From the NCBI GenBank assembly GCA_963978545.1, contig OZ021721.1, forward strand, positions 42,604,785 through 42,668,784: a stretch of 64,000 nt of DNA, in the 5' to 3' direction. Source of the DNA: Linyphia triangularis. Its lineage: Eukaryota > Arthropoda > Arachnida > Araneae > Linyphiidae. Under the pieces are notes generated by a model that was not told the DNA's origin, made no database searches, and saw nothing but the letters and a program-made list of their open reading frames with translations. Of the stretch, positions 48,190 through 59,990 are shown in pieces. The stretch's first letter is position 1; every line of letters starts with the position of its first letter. The translations under genes were made by a program, and so were the position numbers.

Positions 48190-48835
48190 ATGCAACCTAA
48201 TACTAAAACAGTACTTGTGGGTTTACTTCTTGCCAAACAGATAGAAACCAGAGTAGAATAAATAAAACTACTAAGTGAATCATTTACTATTTAGGAAAAA
48301 TAAAATAGTTCACCAAGACAATTGATATCCATGTGGCGACGCATTCATGATAGGCAGTTTTTAAATAATTTAAAACTATTTATAAATATCAGCGAATATC
48401 AGTCAAAGGAATACAACATATAAACACACAACATATGTAGATCTACTCCTTTCATGAATACACAGATAGCGGAATTGAAAAGATATTAAATAACCAGACA
48501 ATCATCTATCACATTTTAATGCAATTTTTATCACCTCGCAATTATAAAAATTACAAATCTAAGTTTAAATATCATTGAAGACGAGCGAAATGAATACATT
48601 ATAATATTACAACTGCACATGCAAATATTCTTGCCGAAAACACAGACAATCAGAACAGAAGAAATATCAAATAACCGGAGAAACATTTAACTCACGTGGA
48701 GGCAATTTAAAGTACGCCGTAATTACAATAATTACAAATTGCTACTTACTAAATATCAGCGAGGGTGAGTGAAATGGATACAACATAATACTACAACAGC
48801 ACATGTGGATCTACTACTTGCCGAAAGACGACGAA
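48190..48835 (+). repeat. Degenerate ~200-bp tandem repeat, about 3.5 copies
   Basis: Recurring order of blocks: acaacagcacatgtggatct / actacttgccgaaa, then gaaatatcaaataaccgga, then aacatttaactcacgtggag, then attataaaaattacaaat, then aaatatcagcgagggtgagt and gaaatggatacaacataata. Copies are strongly diverged. The plus-strand frame at 48803-49033 overlaps its end. Confidence 0.75.
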
Positions 48836-49130
48836 ATCGGTTTGTTGTCGAAAATTGTTACGTCACAAAGCCGTTCCTCCTACAGTTTTCGGACCACCCC
48901 CGCAAAAAAATATAATAAAAGAAATGGCAACAAGGAACCACTGTCGAGACCTTGCTTTACAGCGGCTAACATTAGGTTTTATGTAGAGTCAACTTCTGCC
49001 GTCACAAATGCAAAGGAAAATTTTTCAAGATAGCATTTCATGCCAGGAGTAGGATAGCTCTCCACTTCAGAACAGCAACTCAGTTGTTGTTTTCATGGGC
49101 CTTTTTTTCGTTCACTTTCTGACCTTGTTT
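48836..49130. other. Less AT-rich segment, possible regulatory region
   Basis: Contains a CRE-like ttacgtcac near 48867 and a short open plus-strand frame. It may be promoter-like, but no start site or gene is identifiable. Confidence 0.2.
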
Positions 49131-49216
49131 CTGCTTGTAGTCAGAGGTCAACGTGTTGTGCATGCAAATAGTGGTTTGTTTTAGACAACAATCTCCGTGT
49201 AGGATTGTGTCGGATT

Positions 49217-49622
49217 GGTGATGACAGCCATGAGCAGACGAGATAGGTTGCCCACTCGGTTAGGACCGAAACGGGAGCGATGACAAGACAGGTTTGCAAA
49301 CTAAAAGGTAATTTGAATTGCGAGGATTTCCAACGGGAATTCTTTATTAAACATTTGATCATGGATAAAGGGTGCTTTCAAAAGAAAATTTTAAAGTTAC
49401 TATGATAAACTTTTGAATATTTGTTTATTAACAAATATTTTTTAAATGCTTTATAGGATGTTTATCATTGAAGGATGAAGGTGTTAGTTCGTTGATGTCA
49501 GCCGTGAGCATAAAGACTGAATTACTCCTCGGTTTTGCCCGAAACGGTAGAGGTGACAAAACAGGTGTGTAAGATCGTGGTTTTAATGGTGGAAATTATA
49601 ATAGGAGTTCTTTATTAGAAGA
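49217..49622 (+). repeat. Diverged ~280-bp duplication
   Basis: gatgacagccatgagcagac ... gttaggaccgaaacgggagc ... gacaagacaggt ... cgggaattctttatta (49217-49347) is repeated as gatgtcagccgtgagcataa ... ttttgcccgaaacggtagag ... gacaaaacaggt ... aggagttctttatta (49495-49617). Confidence 0.75.
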
Positions 49623-49639
49623 TTAAGCAAGAGAGACTA

Positions 49640-52150
49640 AGTCTTGTTGATGCAGAGTTTATTTAGTATATAACAACTCTTGCAAGTGTGTAAGCTTAGG
49701 AAAGAGCAGACGAAGAAGACGAATCAACTGATATACACTCAGTATCACGGATGTCCTTGAAAATAAGTAAGGTTAGGCTTTTACAAATAGAAGTAGTTAA
49801 TATTATAAGTAAGCGTTAGGTTTGAATCATGTCGTTACTATAGTTTACAAAATGGTTGGTTAAGAAGTATAAGGTTAATTTATAAAAATGCTTTTAATTA
49901 AAGAAGGTTGGATATGTCTGGTTAGTAATGTGATGTTAACCGTACAAGATTGGATAAATTACCGGTATTCGGTTCTACCCAAAGAGACAAGAAGAGGTCA
50001 GATGTCTTCGGACGGACGTTTACTTTTTACTTTCCTGAAAAAGCACATCAATTTATATTTTACGAAGATATGTGTGTAAAACTAAATGTGTCTTGAATTA
50101 TGACGATAACAATAGAGCTTCTTTACCAAAAGGTTGATTAATTAAAGAAAGCTGGCAGGAAATGAAATTGAAAACAGGTAAATTTACAATACAATTTTAA
50201 CTGGCTAATGTGTTGATGAATGGATTATTTGCCCAATAGAAAATAAATTGTAATTTTCAAGAAGAACGAATTTTAATGGAATATGACACGTGATTTAGTG
50301 TTGGCACCTCAAATATCAACATAAAGGGAAGTCAATCGTTTTGCAGTGGACATTTTTTTCCATTACTTGGTTTCCAATAGATTTTTCCATATTTAAACTC
50401 AAAGTCCGTTGAAACAAATTTAGCTATTGATGAAATAGGTAAAAAAATAAACTAAGGAATCTAAATAGCGTAAAAATTGGACTAAAGCTTTTTTAAGTGA
50501 AAAAACATACTTTTTTAATTTGGTTATAAGAATTTTCCCAAGACTACAATACAGTATTTTTTTTTATGAAATATAATACAGATATCTTCTCAAGGAAGGT
50601 CAGCAGATCAAAGTTAGAAGCTACTGGTCATTTCAAGAAGTGACAAAAAATTCGTGATTTGTTCAGTCCTATAATGTACAGGAACCTATAACGAAGGCCA
50701 CCCGCACAAATATCGTAAGTGCAAAGTTTCATGAAACTGGGTTAAGTGTGGATATTTAGTCTTTAATGAAAAATACTATAGTTCTAATAACATATCGTTA
50801 GAATAGAATAAAAAGGTGCAACTCAAATTTCGGTTTCAAATCTCTTTTTGATATTGTTGTAAGCAGGAATTGAAGACATACCGATTAGAAAAAGATGAAA
50901 TTTGATTACTGAAAAAAATTTACTGTAAAATTATGATACACAAAAGTTCTAAGTTGTTAAAAATTCTGAACTCGTGCGTAATTTGATAGCATAAAAATAG
51001 TTCTAAATCACACATGGGGAATAAGTCTTTTGTGGACTTTTAAATAATACCTAGTATCATAAGCTCAAGTAGTAAAATTTATGCAACAGACAAAGCATAA
51101 AACTCAATTATAGTTGGTTATCAATAAATTATTCAACTGATTGGGGAGTTAGACTGAAAATAAATAGTATTGTAATAAAAATTGTTTCCATGAATTTTAT
51201 TCTCTACCTCAAGATTTTATTTTAAAATTATCTCGCATTACACTTCCTTACAGCAACCAGAATGCTTTAATTTTCATTCCGTATATTCTTAATTTGTACG
51301 GTTGCAGTAGCAATTGTTTTTTTCATCTCAAGATATTATTTCAGTTATGGTTTTGTTATTAGCGCATTTTCAAAAAATTATGTCTAAAAGCATTGACAGT
51401 CAGGGGATTTTATTTCTTAAAGAGAAATAGTTCTCATATGATGAAGTGCGTTCTATCTATGCCTTAATGAGCAATGAAAACGTAACATATGCCAACAAAA
51501 ATCCTTTAGTTAAAATATAAGATGCAATAAATATTCATTCGTTATTATTATATATTAGTAATTAATAGAATTTTATAATATAGTTAGTGATTTATGGAGA
51601 TCTTGTGTAAGTGATACTTTTAATCCATTAAACCTCAAGCATTTCTAAACTTTCAGTTGAATAATATAATAAATAAGTATTAAATATATTATTGAATAAA
51701 CTATTTAAGAAGACTAATGAAATAAACAAGTACTCGATTGATTGATTACAAATTTATGTCATTTGACCAGTCAGATTTGATATATTTTCCGAAATTATAA
51801 ACCTAAATTTCAAGAAAAGGCTTAATATTCATAATTATGACTGCCTTATGTGAAAGGATTGAAACTCGTCAATTTACTCATTAATAGACCATTACAACAA
51901 TCTTATTCTGGTCTAAACTATTTGAAACAACACAATTATTACTATTTTAATCAGTTGTTATCAAATAAATTACACCTTTGCTTAAATATAATAATGGCTG
52001 GATGTATATGTACGTGATTTAATTTGTTTAACACTAAAGAATGATCACAATTTGACGACAAAGATGGTTTCAATGACTGGAAAAATGGAGAAAGTGGTGT
52101 ATGTCATCATGAAAATTCCCCCAATACACAAATCTGCTATTATTACTCTA
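49640..52150. other. No gene seen
   Basis: AT-rich sequence. Around 50690-50760 a ccacccgcacaaatatcgta / catgaaactgggtt stretch looks like part of a dispersed repeat, but no partner occurs in the window. Confidence 0.35.
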
Positions 52151-52153
52151 AAA

Positions 52154-52496
52154 AGCAAGACGAATTTCTCTTAACCGTGTTGACAGTATGCTAACTTTAC
52201 TACTAGACAAACAAACACACTATTGGAGAAACGTTTTAACTAGAGTTGTAACGGCCCTGACATCAAGAGGCCTCGATTTAAGAGGGAACAACGAGATATT
52301 TGGTTCTAACAGGAATTGAAATTTTCTGATGGCTTTAGAGCTGATATCCGAATTCGATCCATTCTTAGCAACACACATTGAAAAATACGGCAATTGTGGT
52401 AGTGGCAATACAAATTATCTCTCTTCCAAGACATGCGATGAGGTAATTGAGTTAATGGTTCAAAATGTTAGTCAAGTAATTTGCGAAGAAACTTAA
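52154..52496 (+). pseudogene. DUF4371 / hAT transposase relic
   Basis: A single plus-strand frame reads ISLNRVDSMLTLLLDKQTHY, then WRNVLTRVVTALTSRGLDLR, then GNNEIFGSN, an in-frame TGA, then ISEFDPFLATHIEKYGN and YLSSKTCDEVIELM to TAA at 52494. This is the DUF4371 region found in hAT transposases and ZMYM/TTF-type proteins (characteristic YWR..L.R, RG..LRG..E, L....FDPFL..HI.KYG, YLS....E.I). The rest of the protein, including the catalytic and dimerisation regions, is absent. The TGA replaces what is normally a Gly-type codon in GxxxNxNF. Not functional. Confidence 0.85.
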
Positions 52497-53133
52497 GAAT
52501 CTTAAAAGAAGTTTAAAAAAAACACCAAGTAGATAACTAATTTGATTATTTAATTTATCATGCAAACCATTAAAATTGTAGTTTTATCTAAAGTAAATGA
52601 ACTTTATGTTTAAAAAAGATAAAAACTCCAATGAACTATATCCTTTTGTTGTATAAAACAAATGAATTAAGCAAATATGAACTATAGAGGGGGCGGCAAA
52701 TGGATTTTAGCCTATAGGCGGCATACTCTTACATTCGGCCCTGATTATCCCTTACTTTTTATTTTCATAAATATATCCAATCATAAAGAATTAAAGTCAC
52801 AAATTAAAATATAAGTATTTCTTTCCAATAGATGGCAGCACCATAAAAATTTAATTACTTCAATTGCATTTGCAGTGTTAACTTCAGATTCCTTTGTTTT
52901 AAAATAATATTTTTTCCGAAACAAGGACATATAGTTCAAATGCTTTTGATTATATTTATATACATCTAAAATTCATTCTAGTCGTTTCTTCACGCGTTTA
53001 TTACATTAAAGATAAGAATTCGGAAGGAATTTTAAAAAGTGTATAAGTAAACTAGAAAACAGAAATTTCCACATTAAATTTAATTAAAGAAATCAAATAA
53101 TAATTCCGAAATAAGGAAAGGGAGAAGACTTAC

Positions 53134-53276
53134 GCATCTGCTGAGAATAAAGGAGATATTGGAGAAAGACAGGAAGTTTGAACTTTGGCATTGCGACTGG
53201 AGAGTTCTGGATCCGCAGATGTGGAGCGTTCGAAAATATCTGACCAACTGATTGGAAATGCGCATTGCATCAGCAT
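53134..53276 (-). CDS. Candidate minus-strand first coding exon
   Basis: From ATG at 53276 the minus strand is open for 47 codons plus two bases to a strong donor GATGC|GTAAGTC (exon end 53134). An in-frame stop lies 12 codons upstream. The peptide begins MLMQCAFPISWSDIFERSTS and is Ser/Pro-rich toward the end. A TATATAAG box lies about 215 bp upstream (53490-53497). The orientation fits an alternative 5' end of the SAM-domain RhoGAP gene, but the phase (2) does not match the 29731 exon (0), so another exon is needed or the exon belongs to a different gene. I do not recognise the peptide. Confidence 0.35.
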
Positions 53277-53489
53277 AAATACCCCCTTGAAGAAGCCAGA
53301 AAAGTGTTAGACAAGAAAAACATAAGACCGATTCCAAATATCAAGAAAATACCTGGCCCTGTAGACCAAAAGAGCAGCTTTGTCCTTTGATGGCAGCGCC
53401 TTAGCAGACAAAAGATGTTGACGGAGCTCAAAAATAATAATTTGCAAAAGAGGAAATAGTCATTTGGCGAAACCTTACAAAGATGGATT

Positions 53490-53497
53490 CTTATATA
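53490..53497 (-). promoter_or_regulatory. TATA box candidate for minus-strand exon
   Basis: Minus strand reads tttTATATAAGaatcc. Transcription would start about 30 nt downstream (near 53460), leaving a ~185-nt leader before the ATG at 53276. Short TATA matches are common in AT-rich DNA, so support comes mainly from the adjacent exon candidate. Confidence 0.3.
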
Positions 53498-54164
53498 AAA
53501 ACCGAAATAGTTTCTGACCAAATGTCACGGATATGCTATTACTCAATGTTTTTTTTCGCATCCTATACTCCTTTCAACACTACTTGTGAAAAAGGATGAA
53601 TTATTTGTGCCCACTGCAGCTATGATTTTTTTTTTGTCTGTGTCGCGATTTCCTTAACAATACCTCTCGACAAAATCTCCAGTATTTTGTTCGCCTTTAT
53701 AGATATTGAATAGGACGGAGCTTGGGTGGCTTCTCATTCACTCTATAGTAATGAATGCGTCCCCTGAAAATTGACTTGTATTTGTCACCGAAATCAAATA
53801 CCAACACTCTCAACAGAGGAGCACTGATCAAAAGGAGCGAGGATGATTGAAGGAGACTTGTGGTAAAGATGATATTTGACATTTCAATTGGAGATAGAAA
53901 CGGGAGTGGATGCAGCTATAGAAATTTATTATTGTTATTTTACATAATCATAAAAGTTTTATAATAGGATATAAAACTATTATAATTCAAAATGTCACAC
54001 TTAATTTTTTTAAGCTTATTAATTGTTTACCAGTTTAATTTAATTAAGTATTTAGAATGTACTTCTCTTGTACATTTTTTGGGAGATCTGATTATTGTTT
54101 TGTGTTGGTTAGTAGGGTGCTGTTGGTTTGTAAGCTTAACGACCTTTTTTTTTTAAGGTACAAT

Positions 54165-54310
54165 GGCTGCTAATCAGGCCGGGACCTACAACTTTACGTG
54201 GATTCCAAACCACAACGAATATTCACGCTTATTCCGGGATTCGAACCTGATACCTTTAGCATACGAGACCAGAGCTCTAACCACACTGCTATCAGGTGGG
54301 AGGTTACATA
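54165..54310 (-). mobile_element. Second tRNA-derived SINE family, copy 1
   Basis: On the minus strand: tgatagcagtgtggttagag (A box), ctctggtctcgtatgc (anticodon-like CGT, tRNA-Thr-like), caggttcgaatcccgg (exact B box), then a body ending cccggcctgattagcagcca. A second diverged copy is at 59870-59990. No target duplication was resolved. Confidence 0.8.
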
Positions 54311-57300
54311 GTATGATTATAATTAAAGTTAATTTTCCAAAAAGCTGTAATAAATGAACCACTGGGCTGAATGATCTGAAATTTGATTTGATTATACGGA
54401 AGTTGGGGGAAATGGTATAGCATCAAGGAAAAAACAGTTCGAAATAGGTTTATTTTTTTTTTATTTTTATTATTATTTTTTTTATATTATTGCATACCAT
54501 TTCATCCTTCTTTGCATATATTCAGATGAAATTTCAGGTCGTTCTAACCAGTGGTACTTTTTTTTCCAGCTTGTTGAAAGTTGAACTTTAATTCTTATCA
54601 CCCTGTATTTATTTACTAATTTTATCAATTCTATTTATTCAAGTTTTAACTTAATTTAAATTTACATTTTTCAGAAACACTTCGATTATTATTGATAATT
54701 TTAATATTTTAGAAGAAATTTAACTGAACTTTATAAAATAATAACTTCAAATCTTTTGTAAACGATAGCAAAAAAGATTTATTGGTCAAAGCACAACAAG
54801 AAAACAATATTTTACAAGTATTTTATGTACTTATATAAAGGGCATAGCAGAAATGTCAAACAGAAAAATATAATAAGTTGTCACGAGTATCTCAAAACAA
54901 AAAAGGAAAATGTGAGGAAAACCTTCTAATGAACATAATTTCAGTTTGTCCGAAAGTCGCGTATTTTAATAAGCACGAGAAGAAAATAATATTTATCCCA
55001 AGTATTTTCTGTACTTTTTACAATACATGACAATTAGTTCAAGACTAAAAGTAAACAAATAATACTAATATCAGTGGGTGTACAATGAAAGAATCATTCA
55101 ATCTACTCAATTTTCAGCTTTCTCAATAGTATACGAACATTTTAGTCTTCCCTTTTGATATCTCGGAAGCCCACGTAAAACCAGTTTCCCTGCGCATGTC
55201 CTTTCCTCACAGAGAAAACGGGGTTTACATTCATGTACTTCTAACCACTTATCGCATCGGTAGCTTGTCTGACGATGAAGTGAATCTCAAAATAACCGAT
55301 GAATTGATATCGTGTAAGCAAGATTTTCCGGTTTGTTCGTTTTATTAATGATAGCACCTTGTGGCGCTTTATTAAGGTAATTCCTAAAAAGCCTTAGTTT
55401 TGATAAAGACGAAGAAAGCTTTATAGATGTAACAAGAAAGAAAAAAAACCATTTAATGTTTTAAAAAATGGCACGACCAGTGCTTTATTATGAAAGGGAA
55501 TTATTAAGCTGTGGGTGTTTCTTAGCAACATGCTTAAGAACTTTCTTAAATGCTAAAATTAGAAAGTGTGGTTTAGATCTTTTGCTGACATTTTGATTCA
55601 AAATTTTCAAAATCACCATTGTTATCCTAAGGTTAGACATCGATCTAAAAGAACAAGCAAGCTGAAGGATAAAAAGCATTTTTTTTTCAGTTGATATTTG
55701 GTTTAAAATAGCTCTAATTTAAAGTTAATAATTATTTTATAATAAAAAGTGTCTGAATTGTGTTAAATTAAGCAACACAAGTAATGGGGCTTCTAATAAT
55801 TTTAGCATTTTGCTAAAATAAATATTATGATTTTAGCTTTCTTACTGAAGAAATTTTGTATCCTAGCTTTCAGTACTGATTACGAAGTATATAAAATCCC
55901 TTGGTTCTGTCTTAATGATAAATAACCCTTATTTATCAAATCCGTATAATATTACACCAGGTAAATATTGCTATGGTAAGTGGGTATATTTAAAAAGGAC
56001 TTTAAACACGGAAAAACTACCATAAAATAAAAGATGTAATGCTTAAAATTTAGTAGAAAAGCCAAAGGACATTATGTGGTGTTAAAAAAAAAATCCTAGA
56101 AAGTACTTATTTACGTCCATGCCTTGTTTGAATTGTCTTTAAAATGTTTGAAAAGTGATTTATTATTTAAACACATCTGTATGATTTAGTTTTCGCGGAT
56201 ACTCATGACGTTATTGTACGTTTCTGCCTGAAATTTCCACTGGGCTCTTAATATTAGTTTTCGCCGGTTAGTTTTAAACGCATGAAACCCAGTAATTAAT
56301 TTACCAGAATAATTAAAAGATTATTAATAGGAATTAAAGAATACATTGAATGATGTTTTTATGCATTATGGAACGAAAATCATGACAAAAATCAAAACTT
56401 TCGACTACAAAATTATCTTAGGTTTTGTGACCTTAGTTTATTTGAAAATATATATCATGGATCGGCATTAATTTCTATGATTTGAAATGTAATACTCTGA
56501 TCTAGTGCAATACTTATTGAAATGTTATATTTATGCTGATATTTGATGATATTTATCGTACTTTTAGAAATTTTTAATGCACATTTTAACGAAATTATAC
56601 AGGCTATAATAATTTTATTTGCTGCAATCGAGTCAAATAAATTTAAAATACAGTCCTTCTGGTGCTTTTTGAAAGAATGGACATTTTTTAATGAAAGATG
56701 AAATGACGGAAAAATAGTAATCAAAATTGGCAGTTCAGAATCTAATGATGCATAACATTGATCAGAAGTCTGTAAAACATAAATGTTTTTTGTTTAGTAA
56801 TTAAATTGTAGGTGTTTTTATCTTTTAATACTAGAAAAATGTCCGTAGTAAAGAAAATAATTTAAATTTAGAAATTAGTCTAAAATAACATAAATTGCAA
56901 CTTCTAACAAAACTAATTGAAAACGCATTGAAGTATTCTGTAATTTTCGCCAACAGTTTAAGTTTTTTTTTTTTTTTTTTTAAATGAATGTATTAAAATA
57001 TGAACGTATATTTTCTTTCCAAATGATGAGTAAAAAAATACAGGAAATCCACCAATGCGATGCTATTCACTTTAAATAGTTTTGTCATCTTATAGTTCAT
57101 TTAAAAGCCTCTGTATCATTCGCTTTTTTAATAATTATTTTTATTTTGACAAACTTTTAAAAATCTATATATTGATTCTATAAGATTTGTTTTGGTTATT
57201 CTCCCTTTTGAGCGAATCGCTGAATGTAAAATTGCGGTTGAGGTATCAAAAGAAAGCTATACAGAAAAGACTAGAAGGAATAAAAATGAGTTTGATGAAA

Positions 57301-57780
57301 CGGTTTTGAGGCGGTAAAGCGTCAAAGATTTCATGTTGAGACAGAGAGACATTTGAAATAATTGAAAAATTATACCCCACTTTAATCGAAGTTATTTAAT
57401 TTTTCTGTCACTAGATTTTTACATTAAATTTCGAAATTATTCAGTGCCCAATATAATTCAATTCTTAGAAAGCATTTGATAAAAAAAAATTATTTTGCTT
57501 ACACTCCAAATGTAGAGCTAAATACTTTAACTCTCTAGCTTTATCGAATTTACGATAAAATGGTTTACTAATTACTAGCATTAAAAATAATGGATAAACA
57601 ATTTATCCCGACTTTACAAATATTCTATACTATAAAAACTTTAATAGCATATATATGGTAGGTTGTACTGGACATTTTCTGGCTCAAGAGTTTACTCGTA
57701 ATGAATTGAATTGCTGAGAGTAGTCCGAGTGTCAAGGGGTAAATGCCACATGTGATGCATTTTAATTCTGTAATATCGAG
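54311..57780. other. No gene seen
   Basis: AT-rich sequence. A less AT-rich island at about 55150-55370 (gcccacgtaaaaccagtttc ... gcatcggtagcttgtctgac) has short open frames on both strands but no recognisable protein; it may be a repeat fragment. Confidence 0.35.
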
Positions 57781-58245
57781 TCTATCAGGCTCAAGAACAA
57801 TACGTTTTTTACGTCAAATTAAGGATGAATACTCTGAATCGTAAAAGGGAAACTTTTCCACATTTGGATCTTCTAGAAAAAGGGGGAAAATCCCACCTGG
57901 CAGCCTGATAATCCACATGAGATTATTCATCATAATGGCCATCGTATCAACTCTTAAAATTCAGAGACTGTAGATCGCCATGTAAATGCCGAAACTTCTA
58001 CGCGTCCGATCTATCAGGTTCAGGAATAATACGTTCAGTCAAATTAAGGATCTGTCTCTTGAAAGGTAAAGGGGAAACTTCCCCACTTTTGGACCTAGAA
58101 GAAAATTCGGAAAAATCTTGCCTGGGAACCAATAATACATCCGAGATATTCGTCATAATCTTCATCGTGTCAACTCCTTTTAAACTCAGAGACTGCAAAG
58201 CGTCATATAGAGGTTCTATCTCGAGACTTCTGCCATGCTAGGAGA
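57781..58245 (+). repeat. 229-bp direct tandem duplication
   Basis: Units start tctatcaggctcaagaacaa (57781) and tctatcaggttcaggaataa (58010). They share tacgtt..., gtcaaattaaggat, aaagggaaacttt/aaggggaaacttcc, ttggayc, cacctggcag/gcctgggaac, and tcaac-tc-ttaaa-tcagagactg. Divergence is moderate. The 66-codon minus-strand frame lies in copy 2 only, so it is unlikely to be a gene. Confidence 0.9.
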
Positions 58246-58599
58246 GCATTCTGTTTTTCGGTAGTGAATTAGATGGACATATTTTGGCATTTGATATAAT
58301 TGGCACATATGTTGGCATTTAACGATTTTTTCCGAGTTACTTTATAAAATAATTATTAACCACCCCAACTCTATTTTTCATTTTTTACTTCAATAATGAC
58401 AAATTACAAATATATAACTAAAAATTAAAGTCAGCATCAAGCGATTGACAGTATAATGTCACCAGAACAACACTATCCGATCCAGCAACTCATAATGATA
58501 AACTGTATATACACATCCGTAACTAAGAAAATCGAATTTATGGATTTTTATAAAAGCGAGGAAGATTCTTCGAAATGCACGAATTTGCTTTTAAAATAA

Positions 58600-59007
58600 A
58601 GCCATATAATTAAATTTGCGGAAGGTGTGACAACTTCGTCAACTCTTCAGCAGAGATAAAAACTCTCCTCTTTATAAAGGAAAAAAAAAAGAAGGAAGCG
58701 TCGAAATTGTTGCGGAGTAGATGGGGGAGGAAAACTGAGATATTCAGGGTTAATGGAAGGCAGCTTTCCACTTCTTAAGTGGGCACAGAACTTCTTTTCG
58801 GTTCTCTACTTTACGGCACAGATTGGATTAACGTCCTGTTTTAGTTGATTGAGCTTACATGTGCAAGCAAGGCAACGCAATCCTTTTAGACTGTGTATCT
58901 TCTGAGGCCATTTCCGGGTGCTTGGCGAGATAATGCTGGTGACATTGGCCAAAATTGGACCTTTGGGGAATATATCGGAATCTTATGACAATAGAGAATC
59001 GATCTAG
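58600..59007 (+). other. Possible 5' exon ending in GTGAGT donor
   Basis: Less AT-rich than its surroundings. It ends in a strong plus-strand donor, cgatctag|gtgagttt, with an ATG 23 nt before it (ATGACAATAGAGAATCGATC). On the minus strand a 57-codon frame (DSDIFPKGPILANVTSIISP...) is open across it. Either a plus-strand leader exon or an old repeat is possible. I cannot choose. Confidence 0.2.
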
Positions 59008-59265
59008 GTGAGTTTGTAATTTTGAACTTTCAAGTTAAGATTGTAATGTTTTGTAAACCCAATAGAAAAACTGAAATACTTATAAAACTCAACCATTTTG
59101 AGAATTGCAAATTGAATAAAATTTCCAACTTTCATTCACTTTTCGCAAATTATTTCTTTTTAAAACGTTAGATATATTTCAAAAACTGTATTCCGAGGTA
59201 ATTAAAGCTTCAGTTCCAATCACTAGATGCTTTATTTGATGATTTCTTTATAATATAAGCGCAAT

Positions 59266-59442
59266 GACTTTTCTTAACTTTTGAGAAAATACACTTTAAA
59301 GTTTCTTATTTATATTAAAGTCCATGAAAACTAGCGATCTATTCATTCCCGAGGTTAGTATTTGAACAACAAATAATTTTCATACAAATTTAATATAAAT
59401 AAGAAACTTTAAAGTGTATTTTCTCAAAAGTTACGAAAAGTC
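59266..59442. repeat. 52-bp inverted repeat, 51/52 identical
   Basis: gacttttcttaacttttgag...tatatta (59266-59317) is mirrored at 59391-59442 with one mismatch, around a 73-bp spacer. Such identity implies recent origin or ongoing conversion. No target duplication or coding frame. Confidence 0.95.
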
Positions 59443-59602
59443 ACTTGGACCCCTTTGCTTCTCAGGCCCTCAAATAAATTAAACGGCATTCAAATAGTAT
59501 CGAGGTCAAAAGTGTAAAAGTAAGCATGGATTAAACGATTTGAATAAAGTTTGCTGTTCCTAATTTTACTTATTGTCCTTAATTTTGAAACAAAGAAAAA
59601 TT

Positions 59603-59605
<3 letters not shown>

Positions 59606-59644
<39 letters not shown>
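59606..59644. repeat. Poly(A) tract, ~39 bp
   Basis: Long uninterrupted A run after aaagaaaaattgc. It could mark the tail of a retrotransposed sequence, but no upstream retrotransposon is recognisable. Confidence 0.9.
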
Positions 59645-59645
<1 letters not shown>

Positions 59646-59869
59646 ATCAATAAAGGAAACTACGATTTGTTTGCAAATTTTTTTAACACATTTATTTTTT
59701 CAGTCTTCGTAAATGGACAATTAATGGCACTAAAGTCTAAAAAATAAAAAGTTAACTTCGCACCAGTCATGCGTTATTATAAATTCCCGATTGTTTTTAA
59801 TTAAAATGTATGAAGCATTCGGTAAGTTAGTTTGTACGCTCAACAACTTATTTCTGTGCACAGAAACGG

Positions 59870-59990
59870 CTAATCAGACTGGGACCTGCATATTAACGTG
59901 GAATCCGAACCCACAACGGACATCATTACCAAACCCTGAATTTGAGCCAGGCACCTTAGACATGCATCTAACCACAGGCTATCAGGAGAG
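59870..59990 (-). mobile_element. Second tRNA-derived SINE family, copy 2
   Basis: Diverged copy of the 54165-54310 element in the same orientation: plus strand cggctaatcagactgggacc, ttaacgtggaatccgaaccc, then a decayed B box (tttgagccaggc) and A box (ctaaccacaggctatcagg). Pol III promoter boxes are mutated, so this copy should be dead. Confidence 0.75.

Noticed and set aside
57998..58241. 66- and 60-codon frames over a tandem duplication
   Set aside because: Frames are not preserved in the other copy of the duplication.
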